The position numbers and the translations under genes were made by a program. From Tenebrio molitor (Eukaryota; Arthropoda; Insecta; Coleoptera; Tenebrionidae), in NCBI RefSeq assembly GCF_963966145.1, contig NC_091050.1, positions 6,634,001-6,698,000 of the forward strand: 64,000 nt of DNA, given 5' to 3'. Below the pieces are notes generated by a model. That model did no database searches, was not told where the DNA came from, and saw nothing but the letters and a program-made list of their open reading frames with translations. Positions 35,901-46,776 of this stretch are shown here, piece by piece. Numbering within the stretch: position 1 is the stretch's first letter; each line of letters opens with the position of its first letter.

Positions 35901-36517
35901 CTTCCACTCCTCCAGAAGTTGACAGCAAAAATATCACTGTATCTGATACCTTTAATGCATCAAGTACTGCTAATTCATTGTCACTTGATGGAATAATAAA
36001 TGAAAATTTTTGTTTGAATCGTGGAGTACTGAAATTACTTTATAAAACATCAATTTCAACATATCTATGTTTAATATAATACCAAATATGTGTTACTCCA
36101 GTGGGGCTCTTATTAATTATAGCTTCTGAGTCACATTTTGTTAAACACTCTAGAGCTTGCTTAGGATCTGCATTTTTACTTAGAGGCACCAAACAGACCA
36201 AGAATGGAGCATAATCTAAACCTCCCAAAGATCTTTTTTTATTCAAAACTTCATTCCTTTTGTTCTGTCTAATTTGTAAAGCTTGATGGCGTCTTTGTTC
36301 CTTATTCAGTTCACGTTTGTTTGCCTTAGACAACGTTTTTACTGATACTTTTCCTGTTGAATTTATAAAATTTATTTTTTTCCTCACATAACCTCCAATA
36401 CTAACCTTTAGAATCATTGCTAATTGAACCTTTAGATCGGTGACGTCCGTGTTTATGTAATTTATTAGTTTGCTTAAACGCACCTGGTCTGTGAACCTGC
36501 ACTTTATCGACCCCCAT
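32937..36517 (-). CDS. Tsr1: Pre-rRNA processing / 40S assembly factor TSR1
   Basis: TSR1 is a GTPase-like but catalytically inactive factor that sits on late pre-40S particles, related to BMS1. Exons (minus): 36517-36406, 36353-36083, 36028-35845, 35797-35542, 35493-35349, 34550-34376, 34320-33820, 33767-33326, 33270-33136 and 33085-32937; all phases agree and give 789 residues (human 804). The N-terminus has HRPGAFKQTNK and KHGRHRSKGS; then KTLSKANKRELNKEQRRHQA; the middle has PDPMDGEQTWPT, VKKVPKGWSDYQAAW, an acidic run and FPDEVDTP; then YRGLESFRTSPWDPKENLP, VLPHEYKMSVLN, CGYRRF, FSQHT and NPDRIILKRIVLSGHPFKI; and the end has MFFNREDI, GRIGHIKEPLGTHGHIKC and LYKRVFPKWTY. Intron 5 holds a 632 bp transposon. 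The gene is head-to-head with midasin. Confidence 0.95.
34661..35292. mobile_element. TIR transposon in Tsr1 intron 5
   Basis: This element is about 632 bp with long inverted arms: left 34661-34755, right about 35165-35292. The arms share TGACGCGCAA-TTGTTTAAATGAC and TTTTTTCTTCT-type sequence with moderate divergence. The interior keeps a transposase C-terminal relic (see 34885-35025). No intact ORF remains. It lies between well-formed splice sites and should not affect the protein. Confidence 0.7.
34885..35025 (-). pseudogene. Transposase C-terminal relic inside the Tsr1 intron element
   Basis: The minus strand reads DLRQEFAMK, a stop, then LTPDIIERTVQSVRGCQ and MVGGGQFRHLHLD. An alternative frame gives RIRDEIEQINP just before. 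This matches the IS630/Tc1-like C-terminal pattern also seen at 30590-30750. Stops show it is not functional. Confidence 0.55.
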
Positions 36518-36835
36518 TTAAAAAAATACTATTATTTTCAACCACGTGTACTTTTATACAAAAAAAGTTATTAAATGGCTTTGCTTTGATGTCATATGGA
36601 AATGTCAACACCAAGTTCAAGTAACAAGACAAAGCTAAAGTTACTAAAATGTAACCAATCATCATTAGCAATAACGATTATTTCATTTTGTAATGTTGAT
36701 TTACTTCTTTCATGCGTTTGCGCACGAGTTAGTGGAACATGTGGTTTTTGCCGAAAGAGGTTAGGATCGAATTGTCGTGGCGATGTTAAATTCTCCTAAA
36801 TTTACGTATTTTACAAGTGAATTAAAATAGTGAAT
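36518..36835. promoter_or_regulatory. Bidirectional promoter region, Tsr1 and Mdn1
   Basis: Only 318 bp separates the two outward-facing start codons, so both promoters must lie here or inside the 5'UTRs. No TATA box is clear on either strand. Both genes encode ribosome assembly factors, which makes shared control plausible. Confidence 0.6.
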
Positions 36836-39800
36836 ATGGAACAGACATTAGAGGATGAATTGTTGCTACAAAAATTGAGAAGTTTTTGCGAAATCAACGA
36901 GCAGTTTCGTATCGCTTTTGAGGTACATTTGTGTAGTTATTGGATTATATTTACCGTATTAATGTGATTTTTTTCAATTTATACAGCTAACAGAAAAAAA
37001 TGCAACCTTAAGTCGAACTCAAAGAAATGATTTACATTTAAACTATGTAGCTCAAAATATATTAACCACTCCTTCATACTTTCAAGATGCAGTTTTGCAT
37101 TTTTCAAAATTTCTCCCGAAGATTTTATCAATTGCAATTACTTTTAGTGACCAGCGTAGTTTTAATTATGATCAACATAGAATAAATTGTGTACTACTTG
37201 GAAAGATAGTACAATTTAGGGCAGATTTAGGATGGTAAATTTTAATTGAGAATGTTTTCAATCATGAAAGTTTTCATTTTTTTTTTTTGTAGGTATGCTG
37301 TTAAGTATTTTGAAACAAATCCTTCACCATTTATAATTAAAAGTAGTGATAGTTGCAAAAGAAGCAGAATGTCACAGAATTTTGATACATCTGACTTAAA
37401 CATAGTTGAATCTTGTTATAATTTATTAAAGAGAAATTCCACTTTTTATAAAGAGAAATGGGATTGGTCTGAGTTTCTTGACAACTATTTAAATCATGAA
37501 AGTGTAGAAGTACAGTGGATTGCTTGTCACTGTATTTCTATTGTTACAAATATGAGTGAAAATCAATTGCAACAATTTATTACTTCAAAAATTCCATTAG
37601 AAACTCATGAAAATCTGTCTTGCATTTATAATTTACATGCAACTTTAAAAAAGTCAGAAGGACCATGGGTAGGGTTAGACCAGCAACCTGTTATTTCCAT
37701 TAAAAAAAATACAGTTAGTGAAATAATTGATATTTCTGGTGTTTACCTTCCAAAATTGCTAACATCAGTACCATTTGATCATAATTTGGTTATTGTCAAT
37801 TCCACATATAACAATTTAAAGAAAATTGCATTTGGACTAGCCTCAAATAAAGCCATTTGCTTGCAAGGCCCAGTAGGTTCTGGAAAAACTACTTTAGTAG
37901 AATATGTAGCAAACAAAACAGGTCGAAAATTGGGAGAAAATTTTATTAAAGTGCAGTTGGGGGATCAAACTGACAGTAAAATGTTGTTGGGGACCTATAG
38001 ATGTACTGACATCCCAGGGGAATTTGTCTGGCAACCAGGGGTTGTTACACAGGTAAGTTTCAACTTTAGATTTAGATATGAAACATTTTTATTTAAAATC
38101 TGAGTAGGCGGTGATGGACGGAAGTTGGCTGTTGCTTGAAGACATTGATTCAGCAAGTATGGATATAGCCTCAGTGTTGTCAAGTTTATTGGAAAATGGA
38201 AATTTGACTGTTCCTGGTTATCGCGATTCATTACCTGTGACTCCAGGATTTCAGTTATTTTTCAGTCAAAGGTGAGTTTTTAATATGTAAAAAATTTTGG
38301 AGTTACGCAATAGTTATTTGTTATAAATTTAACTTGCAAACAGTGGGGTCTTGCGAATATTAGCGGCTTTATATTAGAAAATTGTGACTCGTGTGTGTCA
38401 CAGTTTACTATTTAAACTCTGAATTTAAATATCTCTGGGTAAATTTGCTTTATTGCATTATTTATATTTATGTCATCATGGAAAGCAGCCTCGAGTTATT
38501 AAATCAAGGAGCGTTTTCCCTCAAGATTTGAGAGAAGTTCGTTTCTCTCGAGGTTTAACCCTAACGTTTACCTACAACTAGGTTAACCATATTGATTTAT
38601 CAACATTAAATTATAGATTCCCGTCGAAAAATTAATATGTAGTTGAGATTTATTACATTTGTGCATTTGACTAATGTTTAATAAATGTTCCATATTTATA
38701 AAATTATTTCAGTTACCGCATTATTAGTTAATTTGTATGTGAAATGATTTATTCTCAGGGAAAATATTATCAAAATTGTTTTTATATAATTATATAATAT
38801 TATGTACATTATATGTATAATATACGTTGTATCAATACAAGTGTATTGTGTCAGTAACTGTTAAAACGTTTCTTTGAAAATGCAAATTTCTGTCGTTAAT
38901 CACAAAAAATCAGAATTACATCACAGAGTTTGTTTGCAGCACATGTGTGACAAAATTATATAAAACACCACTAGAATATAAAAAAGAGTGAGATTTAATG
39001 GTTATGGAATGGGTTAAGGAAGGTAATAAGAAATTTGATGTTACGTTGTTTAAGATTTTTTCAAATTTTTCAATCGATTAACCAATTATTAGATGTGTAA
39101 AAGTTTAAAGATGATTATCGAACATGCAATAAGTGTATCACGACATAATGAAGTGTATTTAGTACGATCTCGAAGTTGAAACTGATCGCTAGATAAGTTT
39201 CTCCAAGAAACTTAGCGTCATGAAGAGATTTAAACTAAAGTTTCTTGTTACTCATCGCATTATTGAATGTTTTACCAATTTATTAGTAACATAACATAAG
39301 CTGATGTCGAATAACTGAAATTTTGCTTTCATAAAATAAACTGGCTAAAGACGGTTTCATTTTACGTAATATTTAATTTTGTTTGTCGACGACGAAAGTT
39401 AATGAAGTTAATAGGGATAACGCATTAAAACCTGGCATAAAATATACATTACATTGCGAGAAGGAAAATGTATTATGTATATGTACAAAATAAAATTTTA
39501 AGAAATTCAGATGACTTTTTCATTAAATAAAATAATAATGTTCGCTTACCTCCTAAGCGTTTACTTAAAAAATAATGTGATCATTCTCGTATTCCAGACT
39601 CGTTTCTACAATTACTGGTCATCACAAAAAACATTCCAGTGCGATGACTCTCTTAGAAAAACATTTGTATTTGATAAATATAGATCCCTTAACCCCTCAA
39701 GAATTGAAGCAAATTTTAACAACTCAGTATCCACAATTTTCCACGATCGCAGATCGAATGCTGAGCGTTTTTCGCCTATTTTCCAAAGACAACTGGGAAC

Positions 39801-42800
39801 TGAACGAAATATGCCTACCAAAAACGAGTCGTCTCATATCGACCAGAGATTTTTTCAAGTGGTGTTCAAGAGCAGCAATAGATTTTGACATAAGTAGCCA
39901 GGCCAGCGCATTGAGAGTTCTTCAAAATGCAATAGTTGTATTTTGTTGCTCTTATCCCAAACCGGAAGATGCGTTAAGTTTAGCTAAAGAAATTAGCACT
40001 CATTTGGGAATCATAAATCAAAAAGCTGAGTTTTTCTTTAGAAGTTATAAACCCTCAATAAAACTGACTTCTGATACGTTGCAAGTCGGCCACGCTGCAA
40101 TTGCTAGAAACAATGATAATTTGTGTTTTCGGCAGAGCTACTATTTCACTCGCCCTTCAGCTGTCTTACTAGAAAGGATAATGTGTTGTGTTAGCTTACG
40201 AGAACCTGTCTTGCTCGTTGGTGAGACGGGGACAGGAAAAACTTCGTCTGTTCAGTACTTGGCGAACGCGATAGGCCAAAAATTAGTTGTAATTAATATG
40301 AACCAACAATCGGATTCTGCAGATTTGCTCGGCGGATTCAAACCGGTCGACCTAAAATTCGTAATAAGTCCGATTCGTAAAGAATTTGAACAAGTCTTTT
40401 GCGACTATTTTAAAGTCGAACCAAACAAGACTTTCTTGGGGCATATCGCGTATTGTTACAACGAACAAAGATGGTCAGATCTGGTCAGATTAATGATGAA
40501 AAGTTACGAAGCAGCTATCGCTAGACTGGCCAAAACTTCGACCGAAAAAAATATCATGTTGCAGCGGTGGCAGGTCCTCGGAGAGAAGCTTCACAAATTA
40601 AGTTTGCAGCTGAAGCAAAAGAGTGCTCTGGCGTTCGCTTTTATTGAAGGTAGTTTGGTGAAAGCTGTGGAGCAAGGCTATTGGGTTTTACTCGATGAAA
40701 TTAATTTGGCTAATGCTGAAACGTTAGAATGTTTATCAGGATTATTAGAGGGTTCGCAAGGGTCTTTATGTTTGTTAGAAAGAGGCGATAAAGAGCCTGT
40801 CAGAAGACATCTCAATTTCACTCTGTTTGCCTGCATGAATCCGTCCACAGACGTAGGTAAAAAGGATCTTCCTGCAGGATTGAGAAATCGTTTCACCGAG
40901 TTTTTTGTGGATGAACTTACAGAAAAAAGTGATTTGCTCCTATTGGTCAGCAGTTATTTAGACGCATTGTCGTTGAAAGAAAGCGATTTGAAAAAAATTG
41001 TCGATTTTTACTTGAAAGTTCGGAAAGAAACCGAAACAACCCTTTCGGATGGTTTGGGACACAAGCCACACTTTTCGTTGAGGTCTTTGTGTAGGGCGTT
41101 AATGATCACCGCGAGAAATCCTTGTGGAATGGTCAAGAAGAGTCTTTATGAGGCGTTTTGTTTGAGTTTTTTGACACAATTAGATTCTGCATCGTACACA
41201 TTTGTGGAAAGCAAGATAGCGAGGTATTTCTATTAAAAAGTTAAACTCTGGATCAGTTTTTATTGTTAAAATTTTTAGATATTTAGTTGGTGATGATAAA
41301 TCATTAAAATCGATTTTGAAACAACCGATTCCCCCGCCTAAAGATAATCCAGATGATTATCTCCAGTTTGAGGGGTACTGGGTACGCAAAGGCAATCTGG
41401 AATGCGTGACTCCTGACGATTACATTCTGACTAATTCGGTCAGGAAAAATTTGAAGGATTTGGTTAGGATTGTTTCGATAGGGAGTTTACCAGTTTTACT
41501 TCAGGTATATTGTTTTGATCGTAAATACATTTTTATGTTAATCTTATGTTTTAAAAAGGGGGTCACTTCAGTAGGCAAAACCAGTTTGATAACATATTTA
41601 GCCAAATCGAGCGGTAATAAATGTGTTCGAATTAACAACCACGAACATACAGATCTTCAAGAATACATAGGGTCTTACGTAGCCGACTACGAAGGAAAAT
41701 TAGTATTCAGAGAAGGACTTTTGGTAGAGGCAATGAGAAAAGGCCATTGGATAATTCTGGACGAATTAAATTTAGCGCCAACTGACGTTCTGGAAGCGTT
41801 GAACAGAGTCCTCGACGATAATCGCGAGCTATTCATTCCAGAAACCCAAGAAACTGTCAAGGCAAATCCCAATTTTATGCTCTTCGCCACCCAAAACCCC
41901 CCTGGCTCGTACGGGGGCCGAAAAATGCTTTCTAGAGCGTTCAGGAACAGATTTGTTGAGTTACATTTCAACGAAATCCCTCCACAGGAGCTGGAATTTA
42001 TTTTGCAAAAGAGATGTCAAATGGCACCTTCTTACGCTAAAAAAATGATCCGTGTTATGACCGACTTACAGGTTTGAAATCGTTGTCTCGTTTGTATCTA
42101 TTTGTAAAAGAAAATTTTAGACTAGAAGACGTGGTTCTGCCGCTTTTGCCGGCAAGCAAGGTTTTATAACATTACGAGATTTGTTTCGCTGGGGTGAAAG
42201 GTACCGTTTGGCACAAAATACTAAAACATTGCACGATTGGGACCAACATTTGGCAGATGAAGGATATTTAGTCCTAGCCGGAAGAGTCAGGAAGGGAGAG
42301 GAGAAAAGGGAGATAATTACAGTGTTGCAGAAACATTTGAAAAGACAAGTGGACCCAAATAATTTATTTACATGTAAGCGAACAGGCGGACGGTTAAAAT
42401 TAATTCAACGTTTTGGCTTTTAGTGTCGAAGAGTACGTCATTTGTTACAAAAGACATTTTAACAAAAATTTATGAAAATCGACACTTGTACCAGAATATT
42501 GTGTGGACTTACAATATGCGGCAACTCGCTGTTTTGGTAGCGAAAGCTTTTCAGTTTAAAGAGCCCGTTTTGTTGGTGGGTGAAACCGGAGGCGGTAAAA
42601 CAACGGTATGCAAGTTGATTGCCGAAATAAATCATCAGCAATTAGTATCGGTAAACTGTCACATGCACACTGAAAGCAGCGATTTTATTGGAGGATTGAG
42701 ACCTGTCAGGGATCACGTGGTACAATTTGCACGCCATTTACCGGTAATTTTCATGTTTATCATATTTTTTTAGGACGATAATGTTAATAAACTCTTCGAG

Positions 42801-45074
42801 TGGGTCGATGGTCCTTTGATTCAGGCAATGCTAAAGGGAAATGTTTTCTTGGCCGACGAAATATCTTTAGCCGATGACAGTGTTCTCGAGCGACTAAATT
42901 CTCTTTTAGGTATTATCATTTTCCCATTTTGATCCACATAATCGAGTTTATTTTTTGAATAGAACCCGAAAGAACTTTGCTCCTGGCTGAAAAAGGGACC
43001 GACCTCAATAATCCAAACAACTCAGAATTGATCGTGGCTGATCCGCGCTTTTATTTTATTGGCACCATGAATCCGGGCGGTGATTTTGGTAAGAAGGAGT
43101 TGTCACCTGCTTTACGCAATCGTTTTACGGAGATTTGGTGCGAATCCTGTACTGACCGGGACGACGTTATTGCCATCATCGAACAAAACATCCAAGACGG
43201 CATTTCCTTCGGGAACCAACAAGATGGCTCTACCGGACTTGGCACCAACATCGTGAATTTCGTTGAGTGGTTCAGAAAAACCGAAATCGGAAAAAGGTAG
43301 GATTAGTCTCGCGACACCACTTCATTCTGTTTTTTCGGAAATAATTACAGGTGTACTGTGAGCATTCGTGATATTTTGACTTGGGTAAATTTCATTAATA
43401 ACTGTGCTGATAAGATCGGAATTTATGAAGCTTATTTTCACGGTGTTAATTTAACTTTCTTGGATGGTTTAGGCTCTGGAATAACAGGCACTGAAAAGTG
43501 AGTTGTACGATGAGATTGACAGCAGATGAACATTTAATGTCGTTTTAGTGCAAACAGTTTGAAACAATTCAAATTTGAATGCGAGAGATTTATTAAGAAA
43601 CAGGTCAATTCCGGGACGCAGTCACACGTCGTTCTCAGTTCGAATCTGATTGCTGAGGAAGTCGGTAATCTTTTCGGGATTAAACCATTTTACATTGAAA
43701 TGGGCAGTGAAGGTCGAGAAGAACACGCTTTCACATTCGAAGCTCCTACCACAACATACAACGCTCTGAGATTGTTGCGAGGAATGCAACTAAACAAGGC
43801 AATATTACTAGAGGGTAGTCCCGGAGTAGGGAAAACTAGCCTAGTTACAGCCCTCGCCAAATTCACTCGACATAAGATTTTCAGAGTAAATTTATCAGAT
43901 CAGACGGTAAGACTTTTCCTGGCTTGGAAACTTCCGCAACTAGGTATTTTACTTATTTAAGGATATTTCTGACTTGTTTGGTGCCGATCTGCCGGTTGAA
44001 GGTGGTACAGGTGGTCAATTCGCTTGGAGGGACGGGCCTCTTCTCCAAGCTTTACGACAAGGTCATTGGATTTTACTTGATGAATTAAATTTAGCGTCAC
44101 AGTCAGTTTTGGAGGGTCTCAACGCTTGTCTCGATCACAGAGGCGAGATTTTCATACCAGAGCTAGGAAAAACATTTCAAGTAAAACCTGGTGCGTCCTA
44201 CATTTTTGGTTTATTCTTCAGTTAACGAAATATTATTTTAGGCACTAGATTCTTTGCCTGTCAGAATCCCTTAAAGCAGGGAGGTTCGCGTAGGGGACTA
44301 CCTCAGTCGTTCTTGAACCGGTTTATTCAAGTGTACGTCAGTTCATTAACAGATGAAGACCTAGGACTAATACTGAGAAGTCAGTTTCCTAATTTGGATC
44401 CCGAAATAATAGAGAAGATGTTGAAATTCAATTTTCGAGTGCACTCCGAATTAGAGAGTCATAACTTTGGGAATAAAGGCTCGCCGTGGGAGTTCAACTT
44501 GCGCGATTTGAGCCGTTGGTGTGAAGCCATGATTTATCACTACAAGACTAACCCGGCTGTCGATAAACAGTATCAACCTGAGAGTTTGGTGCAGTTGATT
44601 TATGGCGATCGCATGAGGACTTTGAGTGACAAAACGAAAATAAATGAAATATTCGAAGAAGTATTCGGACGTGGAATTTGCGGGGACGGGCCAGTTTTTT
44701 ACGTAAACAACGAAAAAATATTCTTGGGTGACGTGAGCTTGAAGAGAAACGGCGGTGGTGTCGACACGAACGTGATCAGCCAACAGAAGAGTTGTCTAGT
44801 TTTAAGATCCCAGTTGGGAGTTTTGCGAAGTTTGGCCTACTGCGTTAATCTCAACTGGATGAGTTTGTTGGTAAGTTTCTATCAGAAAAAGCCAGGCAGT
44901 AACAAAGAATGAAAGTTTCCCTTTATTACCCCATATTCCTTTCAGGTGGGCAGCTCGGCGTCAGGAAAGAGCACGGCAGTGCGGGTTTTAGCCAATATCG
45001 CCGGCAAAACTTTGAGAACTTTACCAGTAACATCTGCCATGGATACTACCGACATTCTGGGAGGATTCGAACAG
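36836..45074 (+). CDS. Mdn1: Midasin (Rea1), AAA ATPase of 60S assembly, incomplete at 3' end
   Basis: Midasin is a giant nuclear dynein-like ATPase that strips assembly factors from pre-60S particles. Exons: 36836-36922, 36987-37234, 37293-38052, 38108-38271, 39598-41223, 41279-41504, 41559-42071, 42121-42373, 42424-42719, 42774-42909, 42963-43296, 43351-43497, 43549-43906, 43962-44190, 44242-44870 and 44946-45074. Phases all agree and give about 2,045 residues. Walker A motifs: AAA1 GPVGSGKT (about 304), AAA2 GETGTGKT (628), AAA3 GVTSVGKT (1038), AAA4 GETGGGKT (1345), AAA5 GSPGVGKT (1686) and AAA6 GSSASGKS (2004). Walker B-type LLDEIN, ILDELN, LADEIS and LLDELN follow in AAA2-AAA5. Most introns are 49-55 bp; the one at 38272-39597 is 1.3 kb and holds nothing recognised. 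The last exon ends DILGGFEQ|GTAAGT, so transcription expects more exons, but the linker, acidic and MIDAS regions are not found downstream. Confidence 0.93.
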
Positions 45075-46776
45075 GTAAGTCTTGTATTTATTTTACTCCG
45101 TCGGTCGAACGTTTCGTTGTTTTGACGGTATCGGAATCCATCCCGACAAAAAGTCGCCGACCGAGTTAGGGGATGCGGAAAGCAAACAAATGCAGCAGCG
45201 ACTTCTCACGTCATTTTATTTTTCTTATTAAGTGTACATACAGAAACAAAAATTGATGGAAGAATATATCAAGAGTGCTTTAGATAAATAACGATATTAT
45301 TTTTGTTTATTTCTTTCTTTCCCAAATTAGTACAACGATTCGTCAGTTCGTTGCAATTTACATTAGATGTTTCTTTTATGTACAAAAGCAGTTAGTTATT
45401 ATTTATACTTCATTTATACATTTAGGCACATGGTTTAATGGTATTTTTTTAACCTGAATACATTTGGACAAAATCGTGTTATTGCTCTTTATTCAGCTGA
45501 GAAATCGATTTCACGACATCTTTTTTCCACACAACAAAATATAATTAGGTACACATTTCTTTTAGGTTTTTAAAATCTTACAGTTGTTTCATTATTACGA
45601 TATAATATTGAAACACATCATGTTAAATCTACTACAAACATTAAATTTAAATGTACAAAATGAAACTCGTAACACAAATGAAAAAATAGAGCGTGGCGGG
45701 ATATGTCTAGAATAACATTAAAGTGGCGTGAAACGATAAAGCTCGTGCTCGACAAATTTTCCATTTATTACGGTTCAGTATGGAGAAAAATGTGTCTTAT
45801 ACAGTATCTATGTGACATTTACGATCTAATCACACGGATTTGATTGCGGCTCTGGTCCTAAACACTATTCTACTACATGTAATCTAACATTTTGACGTAG
45901 TAGACTGCAATTTCTAAAATTTTCATTGGTTCCACTGCTACTTTCATTTGTTTAGACGTGATGGGTCTACACAAATGAGCTATAGTCAATTGAACCTTGA
46001 GCAATTGTTGAGGTGTGGACGTTTATTTTAGTAATTGCAGGTGAGAAATGTTCTACTAGAAAGACTTCGAAATAGTTACAATTATATATCAGTTCTTTAG
46101 TGTTATATTAAAATATTTAGTACCCATTGACAGTGTTCTTTTACAATGATATAGTTGATCTAGTCACCGACAATTATATAATTTGAACCTTATCTAACGT
46201 GCCGAAATGTCTCTTAAAATTATCAATTCCTATAGTAGGCGGATTTGGTTTGCACTTAACTTCGTCCTTACAATACCGTGTCGTTATCTTACCATTAGTT
46301 AAGTATACAATGTTCGTAATGAAGGAGAGAATTGCTTTTCTGGCCGCACGTGATCATGCCTACCATGAGTTTTAATTTTAAACGAGATTTGCGCGTAAAT
46401 CGATTTTTACGGCCACTTTTACCACCATAATGGTAGTCGATATTCATTAATAAAACGATACAGCTTTAACGTTTCAGTAGGTACTAATAGAACGGTGCTA
46501 AAACAGAAGTGACACTGTTGGTGGAAAACGTACATTGGATATGGGAAGATTCAGAATGCTATTTTACATTAAAAAATTAAAATTGAGATTTAAGTGGGCA
46601 AACATTCCGTAACCATCGCGTTGTTATCAGGAGAACAAGAAAAACTTCACAGTCTTTTGATTCTTTTTCTTATTACACGTAAGAATTCATAAATGGGATC
46701 ACGATTGCAGTCTTTATTGTACGACTCTCTTGACGCCCGAAGTTTAGATCCTGGTGGATCTGTCCCAGTCCGGATG
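45075..46776. other. Stretch after the last midasin exon; probable GPCR 3'UTR
   Basis: The first bases are the donor side of a midasin intron, but no further midasin exon is present. Most of this AT-rich stretch is probably the minus-strand 3'UTR of the GPCR gene; a minus AATAAA lies at 45220-45215 and others occur nearer the stop. If both readings hold, the midasin sequence is interrupted within a few hundred bases of 45074. Confidence 0.45.
45215..45220 (-). terminator. Candidate distal poly(A) signal of the GPCR gene
   Basis: The plus strand TTTATT reads AATAAA on the minus strand, about 1.56 kb after the GPCR stop. Several other AATAAA strings lie between, so this is only one candidate. 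Confidence 0.3.

Noticed and set aside
36040..36483. 147-codon minus frame as the Tsr1 N-terminus
   Set aside because: It reads through intron 1 and intron 2. Splicing at 36406/36353 instead gives HRPGAFKQTNK and GRHRSKG, the real family start.
42744..42773. 30-nt GT-AG intron in midasin
   Set aside because: It is shorter than normal splicing allows, and an in-phase donor 24 nt upstream gives a 54-nt intron matching the neighbours. It is kept as a finding, not as the model.
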